Below are positions 1-10,196 of a stretch of 64,000 nucleotides of DNA, piece after piece; within the stretch, counting starts at the first letter, position 1, and each line of letters starts with the position of its first letter. The notes below the pieces were generated by a model that was not told the DNA's origin, made no database searches, and saw only the letters and a list, made by a program, of their open reading frames with translations. The DNA comes from SAR92 clade bacterium H921 (GTDB lineage Bacteria > Pseudomonadota > Gammaproteobacteria > Pseudomonadales > Porticoccaceae), in assembly GCA_025153755.1 (NCBI GenBank), contig JAOALD010000001.1, forward strand, positions 682,001-746,000, in the 5' to 3' direction. The translations under genes and the position numbers were made by a program.

Positions 1-896
1 CGCCGTATGTCCATCGCACGCCAATATTAGAGAGCCGGGCATTGAATCGAATTATTGGTTGTGAACTATTTTTTAAAGCTGAAAATTTTCAAAAAACAGG
101 TGCCTTTAAAGCGCGTGGTGCCTGCAATGCCGTATTTTCCATGGACGAATCTAGTCTACAAAATGGTCTGGTGACTCATTCTTCAGGCAACCATGGTGCG
201 GCACTGGCCTGGGCTGCCGCACTGCGGGGTGCGCCCTGTACCGTAGTGATGCCGGACAATGCACCTCAAGTGAAAATAGCTGCGGTTGCAAGCTATGGTG
301 CGACCATATCACTGTGCGAACCCAATATGGCTGCAAGAGAGGGCGCGGTGTCGAGGCTAATCGAACATCATAACTACAACTTGGTTCACCCCTATGATGA
401 AGATATGGTTATTGCCGGCCAGGGTACTGCTACCATGGAGCTATTAGAGCAGGTTGATAAACCAGTGGATATTATTATGGCGCCAGTCGGTGGTGGGGGT
501 CTTTTAGGCGGCACAGCCATCTGTGCGAAAAGTACTGGCGATGTCAATGTGATAGGTGCAGAACCTGAAGGGGCTAAAGATGCGTGGCTGGGGTTCAAAA
601 CTGGCGAAAGGCTTGCCGTCTATAATCCCAATACAATTGCTGATGGGCTACGTGCCACTCTGGGGGAGCGTAACTTTGTCGCTATTAGTGAAAATGTCGA
701 TGATATTTTACTCTGTTCCGAGGAGGCTATCATCGAAGCCATGCGCCTAATTTGGACGAGACTCAAAGTAATTGTTGAGCCTTCCTGCGCAGTGCCCCTA
801 GCTGCGATTATGGAGCAGCCAGAGCAGTTTCAGGGCAAGCGAATAGCAATTATATTAACTGGCGGTAATGTAGACCTCGATACGTTGCCTTGGTAA
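1..896 (+). CDS. Threonine/serine dehydratase-like PLP enzyme, 5' end cut by window edge
   Basis: The frame is open from base 3, and codons before the first possible start (TTG at 42) still read like the family (PYVHRTPILESRALN), so the gene begins outside the window. It is a fold-type II PLP enzyme of the threonine dehydratase/serine racemase group. The Schiff-base lysine sits in KTGAFKARGA, the substrate loop is SSGNHG, and the glycine-rich phosphate-binding loop is GGGGLLGG. About 298 residues are visible, close to the full length of about 320 for single-domain members, and there is no C-terminal ACT domain. That argues for a catabolic or racemase-type enzyme rather than biosynthetic IlvA. 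Expected activity is dehydration of L-threonine or L-serine (or a hydroxyaspartate) to a 2-oxoacid and ammonia; substrate cannot be told from sequence. A VOC protein follows 48 bp downstream on the same strand. Confidence 0.85.
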   Translation, partial: PYVHRTPILESRALNRIIGCELFFKAENFQKTGAFKARGACNAVFSMDESSLQNGLVTHSSGNHGAALAWAAALRGAPCTVVMPDNAPQVKIAAVASYGATISLCEPNMAAREGAVSRLIEHHNYNLVHPYDEDMVIAGQGTATMELLEQVDKPVDIIMAPVGGGGLLGGTAICAKSTGDVNVIGAEPEGAKDAWLGFKTGERLAVYNPNTIADGLRATLGERNFVAISENVDDILLCSEEAIIEAMRLIWTRLKVIVEPSCAVPLAAIMEQPEQFQGKRIAIILTGGNVDLDTLPW

Positions 897-944
897 CCAC
901 ATAAATGTACTGAGACTGTCGTTATTTTTAAGGTATTAAATACT

Positions 945-1391
945 ATGACTGAACCCACTTACCCTCGCTTCCATCTAGCCTTCCCAGTTACTGATTTAGA
1001 AGCTGCTCGCACATTTTATGCAGGCATTTTGGGTTGCCCTACGGGCCGCGAATCCGATTGTTGGATTGACTTTGATTTCTTTGGCCATCAACTTGTCGCC
1101 CACTTAGTTGCCCCAGAAGATCATCCGTCCTCGGCAACCAATAGGGTGGATGGTCATGCGGTACCAGCCTCCCATTTTGGTGTGATTATGGAATGGAATC
1201 AGTATCAGCGGGCGGTAGAAATGATGAAGGCCAATGATATTGAGTTTGCGATTGAACCCCATGTGCGCTTTGCAGGGCGAAAAGGAGAGCAGGTAACCTT
1301 GTTTGTAAAAGACCCGAGCAATAACTACCTGGAATTTAAGGCATTTCGAAATATGGAGATGTTGTTTGCCAGAGATTTGGAAAGTGACTAG
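945..1391 (+). CDS. VOC (glyoxalase/dioxygenase) superfamily protein
   Basis: A 148-residue protein with the vicinal-oxygen-chelate fold. It opens with RFHLAFPVTDLEAARTFY, the typical first beta strand with a metal-ligand histidine followed by the FY helix, and ends with NNYLEFKAF, which carries the usual C-terminal glutamate ligand. Another histidine lies in ASHFGV at mid-protein. Two beta-alpha-beta-beta-beta modules fit the length. Such proteins bind a divalent metal and act as glyoxalase, isomerase, dioxygenase or resistance proteins, so no substrate is assigned. It lies 48 bp behind the dehydratase and may be co-transcribed. The next gene (rnfE) is convergent. Confidence 0.8.
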   Translation: MTEPTYPRFHLAFPVTDLEAARTFYAGILGCPTGRESDCWIDFDFFGHQLVAHLVAPEDHPSSATNRVDGHAVPASHFGVIMEWNQYQRAVEMMKANDIEFAIEPHVRFAGRKGEQVTLFVKDPSNNYLEFKAFRNMEMLFARDLESD

Positions 1392-1460
1392 ACGCTATTT
1401 TGCTGACTAGTATGAGGCGATTATTGAGCTGCAACTGTGCCAGTGACAAGATTGCATTGA

Positions 1461-1574
1461 TTTCTTCCGGGCAGGCGACCTGAGAGGATTTTTCTATGGC
1501 TACCAATCAAAGATTCTACTCGGGATATGATTGTGCTGGGTGACCCTAAAGCATATTTAGACGCCAGCTTTTAA
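1461..1574 (+). pseudogene. Possible 3' remnant of a degraded coding sequence
   Basis: Between the VOC gene and rnfE lies a stop-bounded frame with no good start that reads as plausible protein (for example PERIFLWLPIKDSTRD followed by MIVLGDPKAYLDASF, then TAA at 1572). Composition and codon use look coding rather than random, but the family was not recognised and the frame upstream is closed by TGA at 1458. It could be the tail of a decayed gene or chance. Only weakly supported. Confidence 0.2.
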
Positions 1575-1582
1575 CCGCCTAT

Positions 1583-2296
1583 CTAGGAAATATGGCCGGT
1601 GGTTCTAATCCGCTTCGCACCTTTAACTGGCGCATCTTTCTGCGCATCGGTACGACGTTTAATAACTGCATCAATTGCATTTTTAATGGCGATTAAAAAA
1701 CCAGTCACTAAGAAAGCACCCGGAGGTAACACAACAATCAAAAAACTGTAGTTTTCGCCAAAAGGTTGCAATATCCAAGAAGAGGCAAAGGCGCCAAATA
1801 GCAGATGCATATCGGCAAATAATGTTCCGGAGCCGAGCAACTCCCGAATGGCGCCTAGGGCGACCAATACCACTAGAAAGCCCAGACCCATCATCAAGCC
1901 GTCTAGTGCTGCAAGGCCAACTTTATTTTTGCTCGCAAATGCCTCTGCCCGGCCTAGAATGGCACAGTTGGTGACAATTAGCGGAATAAAGATCCCCAGT
2001 ATCTGATACAAATCATAGGTAAAAGCTTTCATCAGCAGTTCTGCGCAGGTGACAAAGGCGGCGATAATAATTACGAATGCGGGCAGGCGCACTGCATCAC
2101 TGACATGGTTGCGGATCAGTGAAACTATGGTGTTGGAACCGACCAGCACTGCCAAGGTGGCTATACCTAATCCCAGAGCATTAACGACAGATCCAGTTAC
2201 AGCCAGCAGAGGACACAGACCGAGCAATTGCACGAGCGCCGGATTATTAGTCCAGAGTCCGTTCTTAACTATCTCGGAGGTGGTTACATCACTCAT
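1583..2296 (-). CDS. rnfE: Rnf electron transport complex subunit E
   Basis: A 237-residue integral membrane protein, homologous to RnfA and to NqrD. With RnfA and RnfD it forms the membrane core of the ferredoxin:NAD+ oxidoreductase (Rnf, called Rsx in E. coli). About six hydrophobic segments are seen. The paired conserved motifs are [14 protein letters not shown] near the N-terminus and [15 protein letters not shown] in the middle; the two cysteines correspond to those placing an Fe-S centre between RnfA and RnfE in the complex. It is the last gene of the minus-strand rnfABCDGE operon and overlaps rnfG by 8 bases. The C-terminal tail (about residues 215-237) is basic and cytoplasmic. Confidence 0.95.
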   Translation of the reverse strand: MSDVTTSEIVKNGLWTNNPALVQLLGLCPLLAVTGSVVNALGLGIATLAVLVGSNTIVSLIRNHVSDAVRLPAFVIIIAAFVTCAELLMKAFTYDLYQILGIFIPLIVTNCAILGRAEAFASKNKVGLAALDGLMMGLGFLVVLVALGAIRELLGSGTLFADMHLLFGAFASSWILQPFGENYSFLIVVLPPGAFLVTGFLIAIKNAIDAVIKRRTDAQKDAPVKGAKRIRTTGHIS

Positions 2297-2951
2297 TACT
2301 ACTCTCTCTGGTCGTGTCTAAATTCTCTTTTGCCTGATTCAGAAGTCGCTCGCGGTCTTGGCTAAAGTATTCCAATGTAACGGCTATCTGGTTGATCACC
2401 GCTCGTGGAGTGATGGTAGCACCAGTAAACTGATCATAGGCGCCGCCATTCTTTTTTACGTCCCAGGCAGATGCTTCAGGGTTGACCAGCGATTTGCCAT
2501 TGAAGTCGAGTATCCAGTCGCTCTTTTTAAGATCTACTTTGTCGCCAAGTCCCGGTGTTTCGCGGTGCTCGGTAACTCGCACGCCGGCGATGGTATCGTC
2601 AAAGTTGATACCTATAATCATGGCAATATTGCCGCTATAACCATCTGGAGTAATGGCGGGAATGATGGCGGCTACTGGCATGCCATCGCGGCGGGCTATA
2701 TGAATATCACCACCTTTTTTGAGACCCAGTTTAGCCCAAAAGCGTTGCGGTATTGGTTGTACATCCATCAGCAAGTCATTGTCGTGGCGCTCAATCGGAA
2801 TAATTTCCAGCAGCTTGCGCTGCGCCGCCTGGCGCTCAGATTCGGCAATTTTGTCACGGGTCAGACTGTCTGTGGATGCTAAAATGATAGCTGTTATCAG
2901 AGCAAAAATGGCTAACACAATGGCGTTGAAGCGGATTGACTGCAAAATCAT
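2289..2951 (-). CDS. rnfG: Rnf electron transport complex subunit G (covalent FMN)
   Basis: A 220-residue protein with one N-terminal membrane helix (about residues 8-28) and a periplasmic FMN-binding domain. The flavinylation motif is [11 protein letters not shown] near residue 175; the second threonine (the one preceding P) is the expected site of covalent FMN attachment, as in NqrC/RnfG. The motif ETPGLGDKV upstream is also family-typical. In the complex it passes electrons between RnfD and the RnfA/E centre. It overlaps rnfD by 4 bases (ATGA) and rnfE by 8, consistent with translational coupling. No flavin transferase (apbE) gene is present in this window, so that enzyme must be encoded elsewhere. 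Confidence 0.95.
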   Translation of the reverse strand: MILQSIRFNAIVLAIFALITAIILASTDSLTRDKIAESERQAAQRKLLEIIPIERHDNDLLMDVQPIPQRFWAKLGLKKGGDIHIARRDGMPVAAIIPAITPDGYSGNIAMIIGINFDDTIAGVRVTEHRETPGLGDKVDLKKSDWILDFNGKSLVNPEASAWDVKKNGGAYDQFTGATITPRAVINQIAVTLEYFSQDRERLLNQAKENLDTTRESSNE

Positions 2952-4015
2952 GCGTCCTCCTCTTTTTCTGTGGCTCTGCGGCGATCCGTGTGGCCGTAGG
3001 TGCGTGGCAAGGTGTAGTTATCGATGAATGGTGCAGCAAAATTGGCTAGTAGGACGGCGAAGGCGACAGCATCTGGATAGTTACCCCAGGCACGAATAAT
3101 ATAAACCAACACGCCAATTAAAGCGCCATAGATTAGCCGTCCACGGTTACTAACTGCAGAGGATACTGGGTCGGTCAGAATAAAAAACGCTCCCATCATG
3201 GATGCGCCGCTGAATAGGTGCATTAGCGCTGAACCAGGACTTTCAGAACTTCCACCGTCCCAAAATATAACCGACATGAGTGCAATAGCGCCGAGCATGG
3301 CCAATGGGCCATGCCAGGTAAAAATACGCGTGGCCAGTAATACAATGCCCCCAGCGAGGAAGCCAAGATTAACCCATTCCCAACCCACGCCGGCAAACAT
3401 AGCTTGGCTAAATAACGGATTGTTCTGATAGATTTGATCGACCACAAGGCCACTGCTGTGCTTAAAACTATCAAGCGGTGTCGCTCCGGTAACACCATCC
3501 GCTGGGCTATAGCCAGCAAAAACAATATTAACGGATTCTATGATACCGGGGTGGCTAACACCGTCGGGCAATAATGACAGCGGGCTGATCCAGGTCGTCA
3601 TCTGAATAGGAAACGAAATCAGTAGGACTACATAGCCAACCATTGCTGGGTTAAAGGGGTTATAACCTAGGCCTCCATAGAGTTGCTTGGCGATAACAAT
3701 GGAGAACATGCTGCCAACTACCACCACCCACCAGGGGGCCAACGGTGGCAGAGCTAGACCCAACAGAACAGCGGTAACCACAGCGCTGTAGTCACGCAGA
3801 TAAAAAGCTACTGGGCGCTTGCGCAGTTTAATAATCGCAGCTTCGCAGATTACGGCGGTCACGACGGCCAAGACAACATTAATTAGGCTACCCCAGCCAA
3901 ACTGAATGGTCAGAGCCGCCAGTCCGGGCACTGTGGCCCATAAGACTAGTCGCATTACCTGAGCAGTATTTTGCGCAGCATGAGCATGTGGTGAGGTGAT
4001 CTGTTTGAACGCCAT
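2948..4015 (-). CDS. rnfD: Rnf electron transport complex subunit D (covalent FMN)
   Basis: A 355-residue polytopic membrane protein of the NqrB/RnfD family. It starts FKQITSPHAHAAQNT, the usual RnfD amino end, and contains about nine to ten hydrophobic helices. The covalent FMN site is the threonine in DGVTGATPLDSFK, near residue 180. It carries electrons within the membrane arm of Rnf and is thought to be part of the ion-translocating path. The start codon shares a base with the rnfC stop (TAATG arrangement), and its end overlaps rnfG. The C-terminal tail is short, charged and cytoplasmic ([12 protein letters not shown]). Confidence 0.95.
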   Translation of the reverse strand: MAFKQITSPHAHAAQNTAQVMRLVLWATVPGLAALTIQFGWGSLINVVLAVVTAVICEAAIIKLRKRPVAFYLRDYSAVVTAVLLGLALPPLAPWWVVVVGSMFSIVIAKQLYGGLGYNPFNPAMVGYVVLLISFPIQMTTWISPLSLLPDGVSHPGIIESVNIVFAGYSPADGVTGATPLDSFKHSSGLVVDQIYQNNPLFSQAMFAGVGWEWVNLGFLAGGIVLLATRIFTWHGPLAMLGAIALMSVIFWDGGSSESPGSALMHLFSGASMMGAFFILTDPVSSAVSNRGRLIYGALIGVLVYIIRAWGNYPDAVAFAVLLANFAAPFIDNYTLPRTYGHTDRRRATEKEEDA

Positions 4016-5775
4016 TATTTCACCTGCTCACTATCCAGTTCTTTGTGTTTCTCTAAATGGTCGGCCAGACGCACCTGAGCCTGCTCTAACTTTTGCTTTG
4101 CGCTTTCCACAGCAGCATTAAGAATATTTGTCTGTTCATCGGTCTGATTGGAAGCGGCTTCAGCGAGCTTTTCTATAGCCATTGTTACGCGCATTTCAGC
4201 ACCGGCAATAGAGCGTTCAAACTTTGCCCGTTGCTGTTCAGGATTGACCTGTTTAGCTGTCGCACGTGCTTGAGCTGCGGCAATGATGTCCGCAGCCGAA
4301 CCTGCCCCGGTCGAAGTTGCTGAATTTGCCTTGGCTTTTTCAGCGGCTTCGCGGCGCGCTGCTCGTTTGGCCTCCTTATCTCTTTCGGCCTGTTCCATGC
4401 GTTGCTGATGAAATTCAAAGCGTTCGCGAGCATGATCTGACTTCACCTTCTCATCACGAGCTTTTAAAATTTCACCCTTGCTATGACGGTAATGTTGGAC
4501 CAGCGGAATATTGCTTGGACAGACGTAGGAACAGGCACCGCATTCTATACAATCGAATAAATTATGGGCTTCGAGACGATCGTGATCCTGTGCCTGTGAG
4601 TACCAAAATAACTGTTGCGGTAACAATGAGGCCGGGCATGCTTCGGCACACATACCGCAGCGAATACAGGGTTGAGCTGGCTCGTCATCGGGGATTTCTG
4701 AATAGCTAGGCGCCAGAATACAGTTGGTGGTTTTAACTACAGGTACGTCAGCGCTGGTAAGACTAAAACCCATCATGGGACCACCCATAACCAGTCGGCT
4801 ACAGGCCGCTTCATTAAAGTTGCTGTGGGCAAGCATATGACTGACGGGCGTGCCTATCAGAGTTTCATAGTTGCGGTTAATACCACAGGCGTTACCGGTC
4901 ATGGTGGTAACACGGGATATTAAAGGCTCTCCATTGACCACAGCCCGCTTGATGGCGTAGGTCGTACCTATATTGATACACACTATGCCTGCATCTGCGG
5001 GCAGTGAACCGCTAGCTAATTCGTTGCCGGTAAGTATATATATAAGCTGTTTTTCGCCCCCTGAGGGATACTTGGTTGGGAATGAAACCACAGAGATCCC
5101 GGTGTCAGCTACATGGGGTTCCAGTGCGGCGATGGCCTCTGGTTTGTTGTCTTCAATACCGAGTAAAATATTGTTTGGGTTGCCAAGTATGTGACTGAGA
5201 ATACCAATGCCTTCGATGATTTCTGCGGCGCGCTCGCGAATGGCTGAGTCATCAGCAGTGATATAGGGTTCGCATTCCGTAGCGTTAATAATCAGAGTGT
5301 CTATGGGGCGCTGATGCCCTGGATTGAGCTTTATCGCAGAGGGAAAGCCTGCGCCTCCCATCCCGGCTATGCCTGCATCAGCAATTATCTTGATTAGCAT
5401 CTGAGGACTGCTGTGTTCGAAATCTGCAATACCTTGGTGGTCAATCCAGGTATCTTTACCATCGCTGGTGATTTCGATGCAGGGTGCCAACATACCAGAC
5501 GAATGGGCGATGGGGCGATCTTCAATAGCGCTAATACTGCCTGAAGTTGGTGCGTGCATAGGCACAGATACGGGCCCTGTGGCATCGGCAATTTTCTGTC
5601 CTTTCAGAACTTTCTCACCCACTTTTACGCAGGCAACTGCCGGTGCGCCGATGTGCTGGCTTAGGGGCACCAGTAATCTTTCTGGGATCGGCAAGTCACC
5701 GATAGGCAATGTCATTGACTGGTGCTTATTCTCTGGCGGATGGACACCGCCTGGGGTTACCCATGTTTTTATCAT
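4015..5775 (-). CDS. rnfC: Rnf electron transport complex subunit C
   Basis: A 586-residue peripheral subunit that holds the NADH/FMN-binding Rossmann-like domain and two [4Fe-4S] clusters. The nucleotide region shows [12 protein letters not shown] (about residues 115-130). The cluster motifs are [12 protein letters not shown] near residue 368 and [12 protein letters not shown] near residue 407, both CxxCxxCxxxCP. After these comes an Ala/Lys/Glu/Arg-rich tail (about 430-586) predicted to be helical or coiled coil. Such a tail is also present and variable in length in E. coli RsxC; here it is shorter. RnfC accepts or donates electrons at NAD(H) and relays them to RnfB and the membrane subunits. 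It overlaps rnfB by four bases. Confidence 0.95.
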   Translation of the reverse strand: MIKTWVTPGGVHPPENKHQSMTLPIGDLPIPERLLVPLSQHIGAPAVACVKVGEKVLKGQKIADATGPVSVPMHAPTSGSISAIEDRPIAHSSGMLAPCIEITSDGKDTWIDHQGIADFEHSSPQMLIKIIADAGIAGMGGAGFPSAIKLNPGHQRPIDTLIINATECEPYITADDSAIRERAAEIIEGIGILSHILGNPNNILLGIEDNKPEAIAALEPHVADTGISVVSFPTKYPSGGEKQLIYILTGNELASGSLPADAGIVCINIGTTYAIKRAVVNGEPLISRVTTMTGNACGINRNYETLIGTPVSHMLAHSNFNEAACSRLVMGGPMMGFSLTSADVPVVKTTNCILAPSYSEIPDDEPAQPCIRCGMCAEACPASLLPQQLFWYSQAQDHDRLEAHNLFDCIECGACSYVCPSNIPLVQHYRHSKGEILKARDEKVKSDHARERFEFHQQRMEQAERDKEAKRAARREAAEKAKANSATSTGAGSAADIIAAAQARATAKQVNPEQQRAKFERSIAGAEMRVTMAIEKLAEAASNQTDEQTNILNAAVESAKQKLEQAQVRLADHLEKHKELDSEQVK

Positions 5776-6389
5776 GCGGCTCTGCCCTCGTCACCTTGAT
5801 GGACTCTATCACTGGCAATCAGGTCTGCTGTCTTGAGGGGCGCTGGCCAATGCCATTGTTTAAGCCCATGCTCAATTGGCAGCATATCAATGCAGTCTAC
5901 CGGGCAGGGCTCTACGCAGAGATCACAACCTGTGCATTCATCGGCAATAACGGTATGCATGAGTTTAGCGGCGCCCAAAATCGCATCTACGGGGCAGGCT
6001 TGAATACACTTGGTACAGCCGATGCATTCGTCTTCGCGAATAAAGGCGACGGTTTTAAGATCAGCCTCTTCGCCGTGTTCGGCATCCAGTTCTGGTGCCG
6101 GCACATCGAGTAAACTAGCGATTGCATTGATCGTTGATTGGCCCCCTGGCGGGCATTTATTGATGGCGTCCCCAGAGGCAATTGATTCAGCATAGGGTTT
6201 GCAACCGGGAAAACCGCATTGGCCGCACTGAGTCTGGGGTAGTAGTTCATCGATCTGCTCGACAATGGGGTCGCCTTCGACTTTAAATTTTTCTGCGGCA
6301 TAACCCAACAGGGCACCGAATATGATGCCCAGCCCGACCAGCGCGATAAGCGCGGCGAGCATGGGTTGCTGTGCAATACTTTCGATCAT
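5772..6389 (-). CDS. rnfB: Rnf electron transport complex subunit B (ferredoxin-like)
   Basis: A 205-residue protein made of a single N-terminal membrane helix (about residues 10-30), a four-cysteine Fe-S module (CGQCGFPGC, plus the preceding cysteine pattern around residues 54-65) and two ferredoxin-type 4Fe-4S motifs, [12 protein letters not shown] near residue 120 and [12 protein letters not shown] near 150. It is the expected docking point for ferredoxin and the entry for electrons into Rnf. Its start lies directly after the rnfA stop with no gap, and it overlaps rnfC by four bases. The length matches short RnfB forms such as E. coli RsxB. Confidence 0.96.
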   Translation of the reverse strand: MIESIAQQPMLAALIALVGLGIIFGALLGYAAEKFKVEGDPIVEQIDELLPQTQCGQCGFPGCKPYAESIASGDAINKCPPGGQSTINAIASLLDVPAPELDAEHGEEADLKTVAFIREDECIGCTKCIQACPVDAILGAAKLMHTVIADECTGCDLCVEPCPVDCIDMLPIEHGLKQWHWPAPLKTADLIASDRVHQGDEGRAA

Positions 6390-6965
6390 TTACACAAGCC
6401 CAGCAAAGCCCATAAAGGCCAGTGACATGAGGCCAGCGGTAATCATGGCGATTGCGGCACCCTCAAATGGAGCTGGGATATCAGCAGCCGCAAGACGCTC
6501 ACGCATGGCTGCGAAGAAAATTAAAACTAAGGAAAAACCAGCTCCGGCACCGAATCCATACAGTGATGACTGCATAAAGTTTAGGTCCTTGGCCGCATTT
6601 TGTAATGCCACACCCAGTACTGCGCAGTTGGTGGTTATTAATGGCAGAAATACACCCAGCACGCGGTATAGAAGTGGACTGGTTTTTTCGATAAACATTT
6701 TGGTGAACTGCACAACCGCGGCGATTACTAAAATAAAGGCAATAGTACGCAGGTAAATAAGTCCCAGAGGCATGAGCACGAATACATCAACGATATAGCT
6801 GGCCATAGCAGTAAGCGTCAATACAAACGTGGTGGCCGCTGACATGCCAATGGCCGACTCGAGTTTATTCGAGACGCCCATGAACGGGCACAGTCCTAGA
6901 AACTGCACTAGAACATAGTTGTTGATCAGGATAGAGCTGACCAAAATAATGGCGAATTCTTGCAT
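6390..6965 (-). CDS. rnfA: Rnf electron transport complex subunit A
   Basis: A 191-residue membrane protein with about six helices, homologous to NqrE. The N-terminus [20 protein letters not shown] aligns residue for residue with E. coli RsxA (double Asn at 15-16), so ATG at 6965 is chosen over the GTG three codons upstream. Motifs [11 protein letters not shown] and [13 protein letters not shown] carry the cysteines that with those of RnfE hold the intramembrane Fe-S centre. It is the first gene of the operon. The region upstream (6966-7087) separates it from metG on the same strand, and no clear promoter was identified there. Confidence 0.95.
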   Translation of the reverse strand: MQEFAIILVSSILINNYVLVQFLGLCPFMGVSNKLESAIGMSAATTFVLTLTAMASYIVDVFVLMPLGLIYLRTIAFILVIAAVVQFTKMFIEKTSPLLYRVLGVFLPLITTNCAVLGVALQNAAKDLNFMQSSLYGFGAGAGFSLVLIFFAAMRERLAAADIPAPFEGAAIAMITAGLMSLAFMGFAGLV

Positions 6966-7087
6966 AGCCTGCACGTCTTAAGGTTTTGAATACCATTATC
7001 ATGGAATCAACACCTGTGATTCAACATAAATGGCATGGGGCTTTAGTACTTTTCGATCTATCTCATAAATACTCTTGGCACGGACTT

Positions 7088-9109
7088 TTAGGTCACTCGC
7101 TGACCAGGTTGCGCACCAGAATCTGGCTCTAGAAGGTAAATTCCCTTTTTATCGCCAGCGGCTAGTACCATCCCCTCAGACATACCAAAACGCATTTTGC
7201 GTGGCGCTAGATTGGCCACCATCACGGTAAGTCGACCTTCTAGGTCCTCTGGTTTGTAGGAAGCCTTGATGCCAGAGAAAACATTTCGAGTCTCGCCGCC
7301 AATATCTAGGGTCAGTTGCAACAGTTTTTCTGCGCCTTCGACATGGTTTGCTTTGATGATAAGGGCCACACGCAGGTCTGTCTTAATAAAGTCATCGAAG
7401 CTAATTTCATCGGCTATAGGGTCCTCAGCTAGCGGCCCCTCTATGTTGGCCGTTGATACCTTAGCGGCTTCTTCCTTACTGGCTGCAACCATGGCGTCGA
7501 TACTGTCTTTTTCGATGCGCTGCATCAGCGGTTTGAAGGTATTAATCCTATGCTCTGTCAGTGGTTGCTGCACCGAATCCCAATTGAGGCTGTCATTGAG
7601 AAACTCTTCACTGGCGACAGCCATCGAGGGCAACACGGGTTTGAGGTAGGTCAGTAACACACGAAATAGGTTAATACCTAGGGAGCAAATATCTTGTACT
7701 TCCTGTTGCTTGCCTTCTATCTTGTTGAGTTTCCAAGGTTCTTTGGCTGCAATGTATTCGTTGGCGGCATCGGCCTGAGCCATAATTTCGCGGATGGCTT
7801 TGCTGTAGTCGCGACTTTCGTAATATTCAGCAATTCTGTTCGCCGCTCCACTCACCTGGGTCCAAAGTGCCGGATCCTCAATGTTGGCTGAAAGCACACC
7901 CTCATTGCCGTTGGCTATAAATTTGGCGCAACGGCTGGCTATATTCACCACCTTGCCGACTAGGTCGCTATTTACCTTTTGCTGGAAGTCTTCGAGGTTA
8001 AGATCAATGTCTTCTACGGAGCCTGACAATTTCGACGCATAATAATAGCGCAGGTACTCTGGGTTGAGATGGTCCAAATAGCAACGCGCATTGATAAATG
8101 TACCGCGAGATTTTGACATTTTCTTGCCATTTACCGTGACAAAACCATGAACACAAATCTTTGTAGGGGTGCGAAATTTAGCGCTTTTGAGCATGGCTGG
8201 CCAAAACAGCGCATGGAAGTTAACAATATCTTTGCCGATAAAGTGGTACAGCTCAGTTTTGCTGTCTTTGTTCCAGTAGTGATCAAAATCTATACCTTCG
8301 CGGTCGCACAGATTTTTAAAACTAGCCATATAACCAATAGGCGCATCCAGCCAGACATAAAAGTACTTCCCTGGGGCGTTGGGTATTTCGAATCCAAAAT
8401 AGGGGGCATCACGGCTGATATCCCACTCTTGCAGACCACTGTCTAACCATTCGCCTAGTTTGTTGGCTACCTCAGGCTGAACGGCGCCACTGCGTGTCCA
8501 GTCTTTTAGAAATTCGGTAAATTCTGGTAGCTTAAAAAAATAATGAGTCGATTCTTTTTCTATGGGCGTGGCCCCAGAGATTGCTGACACAGGATTTATC
8601 AAGTCAGTAGATGCGTAGGTGGCACCACAGGCCTCACAATTATCGCCGTACTGATCTTCAGTTTTGCACGTTGGGCAGGTGCCTTTGATGTAGCGGTCGG
8701 CCAGAAAAAGGTTCTTCTCAGGATCAAAGGCCTGAGTAATATCCCGTTTGGCAATATGCCCATTTTTATTGAGACGATTGTAAATCAACTCCGAAAACGC
8801 TCGATTTTCCTCTGAATGAGTGGTGTGATAATTATCCACACTGATTAAGAAATCTTTAAAGTCGGCTTCGTGAATGGCCCGCATATCGGCAATATGCTGT
8901 TCTGCGGTGACCCCTTTCTCGTCCGCTTTTAACATGATTGCAGTTCCATGAGCATCATCGGCAGAAAGATAGTAACATTCGTGCCCGCGCATTCGCTGGA
9001 AGCGAACCCAAACATCGGTTTGGGTATATTCCAGCACATGACCAAGATGTAACGCCGCGTTGGCATAGGGAAGAGCATTGGTGACCAGTATTTGGCGTTT
9101 AGATGACAT
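7088..9109 (-). CDS. metG: Methionyl-tRNA synthetase
   Basis: A 673-residue class I synthetase that charges tRNA-Met. The HIGH signature appears as HLGH in [10 protein letters not shown] near residue 20, the zinc-knuckle cysteines as [18 protein letters not shown] near residue 145, and the KMSKS loop as [10 protein letters not shown] near residue 330. The last ~100 residues form the EMAPII/Trbp111-like tRNA-binding and dimerisation domain ([19 protein letters not shown] onward). Length and domain order match E. coli-type MetG. It is transcribed away from mrp/apbC, the conserved metG-apbC divergent arrangement of gammaproteobacteria. Confidence 0.97.
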   Translation of the reverse strand: MSSKRQILVTNALPYANAALHLGHVLEYTQTDVWVRFQRMRGHECYYLSADDAHGTAIMLKADEKGVTAEQHIADMRAIHEADFKDFLISVDNYHTTHSEENRAFSELIYNRLNKNGHIAKRDITQAFDPEKNLFLADRYIKGTCPTCKTEDQYGDNCEACGATYASTDLINPVSAISGATPIEKESTHYFFKLPEFTEFLKDWTRSGAVQPEVANKLGEWLDSGLQEWDISRDAPYFGFEIPNAPGKYFYVWLDAPIGYMASFKNLCDREGIDFDHYWNKDSKTELYHFIGKDIVNFHALFWPAMLKSAKFRTPTKICVHGFVTVNGKKMSKSRGTFINARCYLDHLNPEYLRYYYASKLSGSVEDIDLNLEDFQQKVNSDLVGKVVNIASRCAKFIANGNEGVLSANIEDPALWTQVSGAANRIAEYYESRDYSKAIREIMAQADAANEYIAAKEPWKLNKIEGKQQEVQDICSLGINLFRVLLTYLKPVLPSMAVASEEFLNDSLNWDSVQQPLTEHRINTFKPLMQRIEKDSIDAMVAASKEEAAKVSTANIEGPLAEDPIADEISFDDFIKTDLRVALIIKANHVEGAEKLLQLTLDIGGETRNVFSGIKASYKPEDLEGRLTVMVANLAPRKMRFGMSEGMVLAAGDKKGIYLLEPDSGAQPGQRVT

Positions 9110-9180
9110 GAGCAGGTTCTTTTTTTTGCGTTGTTTACGAGCCGCAACTATAGCGATTTTGCACTAACTTTTCATGTGTA

Positions 9181-9196
9181 ATTGCCCTGTAAGGGC
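9181..9196 (+). other. Short hairpin ATTGCCC-TGTAA-GGGC upstream of mrp
   Basis: A GCCC/GGGC stem with a five-base loop, ending 47 bases before the mrp start. A near-identical element (one base shorter loop) sits at 36789, about 53 bases before ndk. Role unknown. Confidence 0.25.
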
Positions 9197-9243
9197 GGGT
9201 AAATGGCTGTTGCAATAAAATCAGTAAAGATTGGGGTGTTTTA

Positions 9244-10047
9244 GTGTTAGACAAGGTTAGATACATTATAGCTGTCGCGTCGGGTAAGGGCGGCGTAGGC
9301 AAGTCGACAACGGCGGTAAATTTAGCGTTAGCGTTGCACGGGATGGGTAAAAAAGTGGGCCTTTTGGATGCTGATATCTATGGCCCCAGTATTGCCATGA
9401 TGTTGGGGGTGCCTGAGGGTACCCGTCCCCAGGCCGCTGATGAAAAAAGCTTTTCACCGATTCAGGCTCACGGCTTAATGACGATGTCTATGGCCTATTT
9501 GGTCACAGAGCAGACGCCTATGGCCTGGCGTGGTCCTATGGCCTCGGGTGCCCTATTGCAGTTACTGCAACAGACTATGTGGGGTGAGCTAGATGTATTG
9601 GTGGTGGATATGCCACCTGGCACAGGCGATATTCAATTAACCATGGCGCAAAAGGCGCAGATATCTGGCGCCGTGATTGTTACCACGCCACAGGACATTG
9701 CACTGTTAGATGCCAAAAAGGGCATTGAGATGTTCCTTAAGGTTAATATTCCGGTACTCGGTATTGTTGAGAATATGGCCATGCATATCTGCGCAAAATG
9801 TGGCCATGAGGAAGCAATTTTTGGCGATGGCGGCGGTGATAAGGTTGCCGATCAATATAGTACTGGGGTACTGGGTAGTCTGCCGTTGGAGCGTTCAATT
9901 CGTGAAAACGGTGATCTGGGGCTGCCCTCAGTAGTGGCAGATCCCCAGGGGACGGTTGCCAAACATTACGGACAGATTGCCGGGGCGGTGATGATCGCGT
10001 TAGAGGCTGGTGAGTCTAGTTCTGGACCGGAGATAGTGTTCGAGTAG
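9244..10047 (+). CDS. apbC: Mrp/ApbC/NBP35-family Fe-S cluster carrier ATPase
   Basis: A 267-residue P-loop protein. The deviant Walker A motif is SGKGGVGKST at the N-terminus, the Walker B-like segment is VVDMPPGTGD, and the CxxC that binds a bridging [4Fe-4S] cluster is HICAKCGHE. It shuttles Fe-S clusters from scaffold to apoproteins in the cytosol. GTG at 9244 is used. Unlike E. coli Mrp (about 369 residues) it lacks the N-terminal MIP18/DUF59 domain; the short form occurs in other bacteria. No closed frame for that domain is visible between metG and this start. It is divergent from metG and followed by dcd after about 150 bp. Confidence 0.92.
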   Translation: MLDKVRYIIAVASGKGGVGKSTTAVNLALALHGMGKKVGLLDADIYGPSIAMMLGVPEGTRPQAADEKSFSPIQAHGLMTMSMAYLVTEQTPMAWRGPMASGALLQLLQQTMWGELDVLVVDMPPGTGDIQLTMAQKAQISGAVIVTTPQDIALLDAKKGIEMFLKVNIPVLGIVENMAMHICAKCGHEEAIFGDGGGDKVADQYSTGVLGSLPLERSIRENGDLGLPSVVADPQGTVAKHYGQIAGAVMIALEAGESSSGPEIVFE

Positions 10048-10196
10048 TCAATGAAGTTTTTGGGTAGCCCCCAGCAGCTTCTAGTAGTTGGTTCGGCCTA
10101 TGGTCCATAGTACGCAAGGATCTCTTGCCCAGCCAGTGTAAATCGGTATCATACCGCCCTTGAAGATTAACCACATTTCAAATGGAGTCACCCTCG

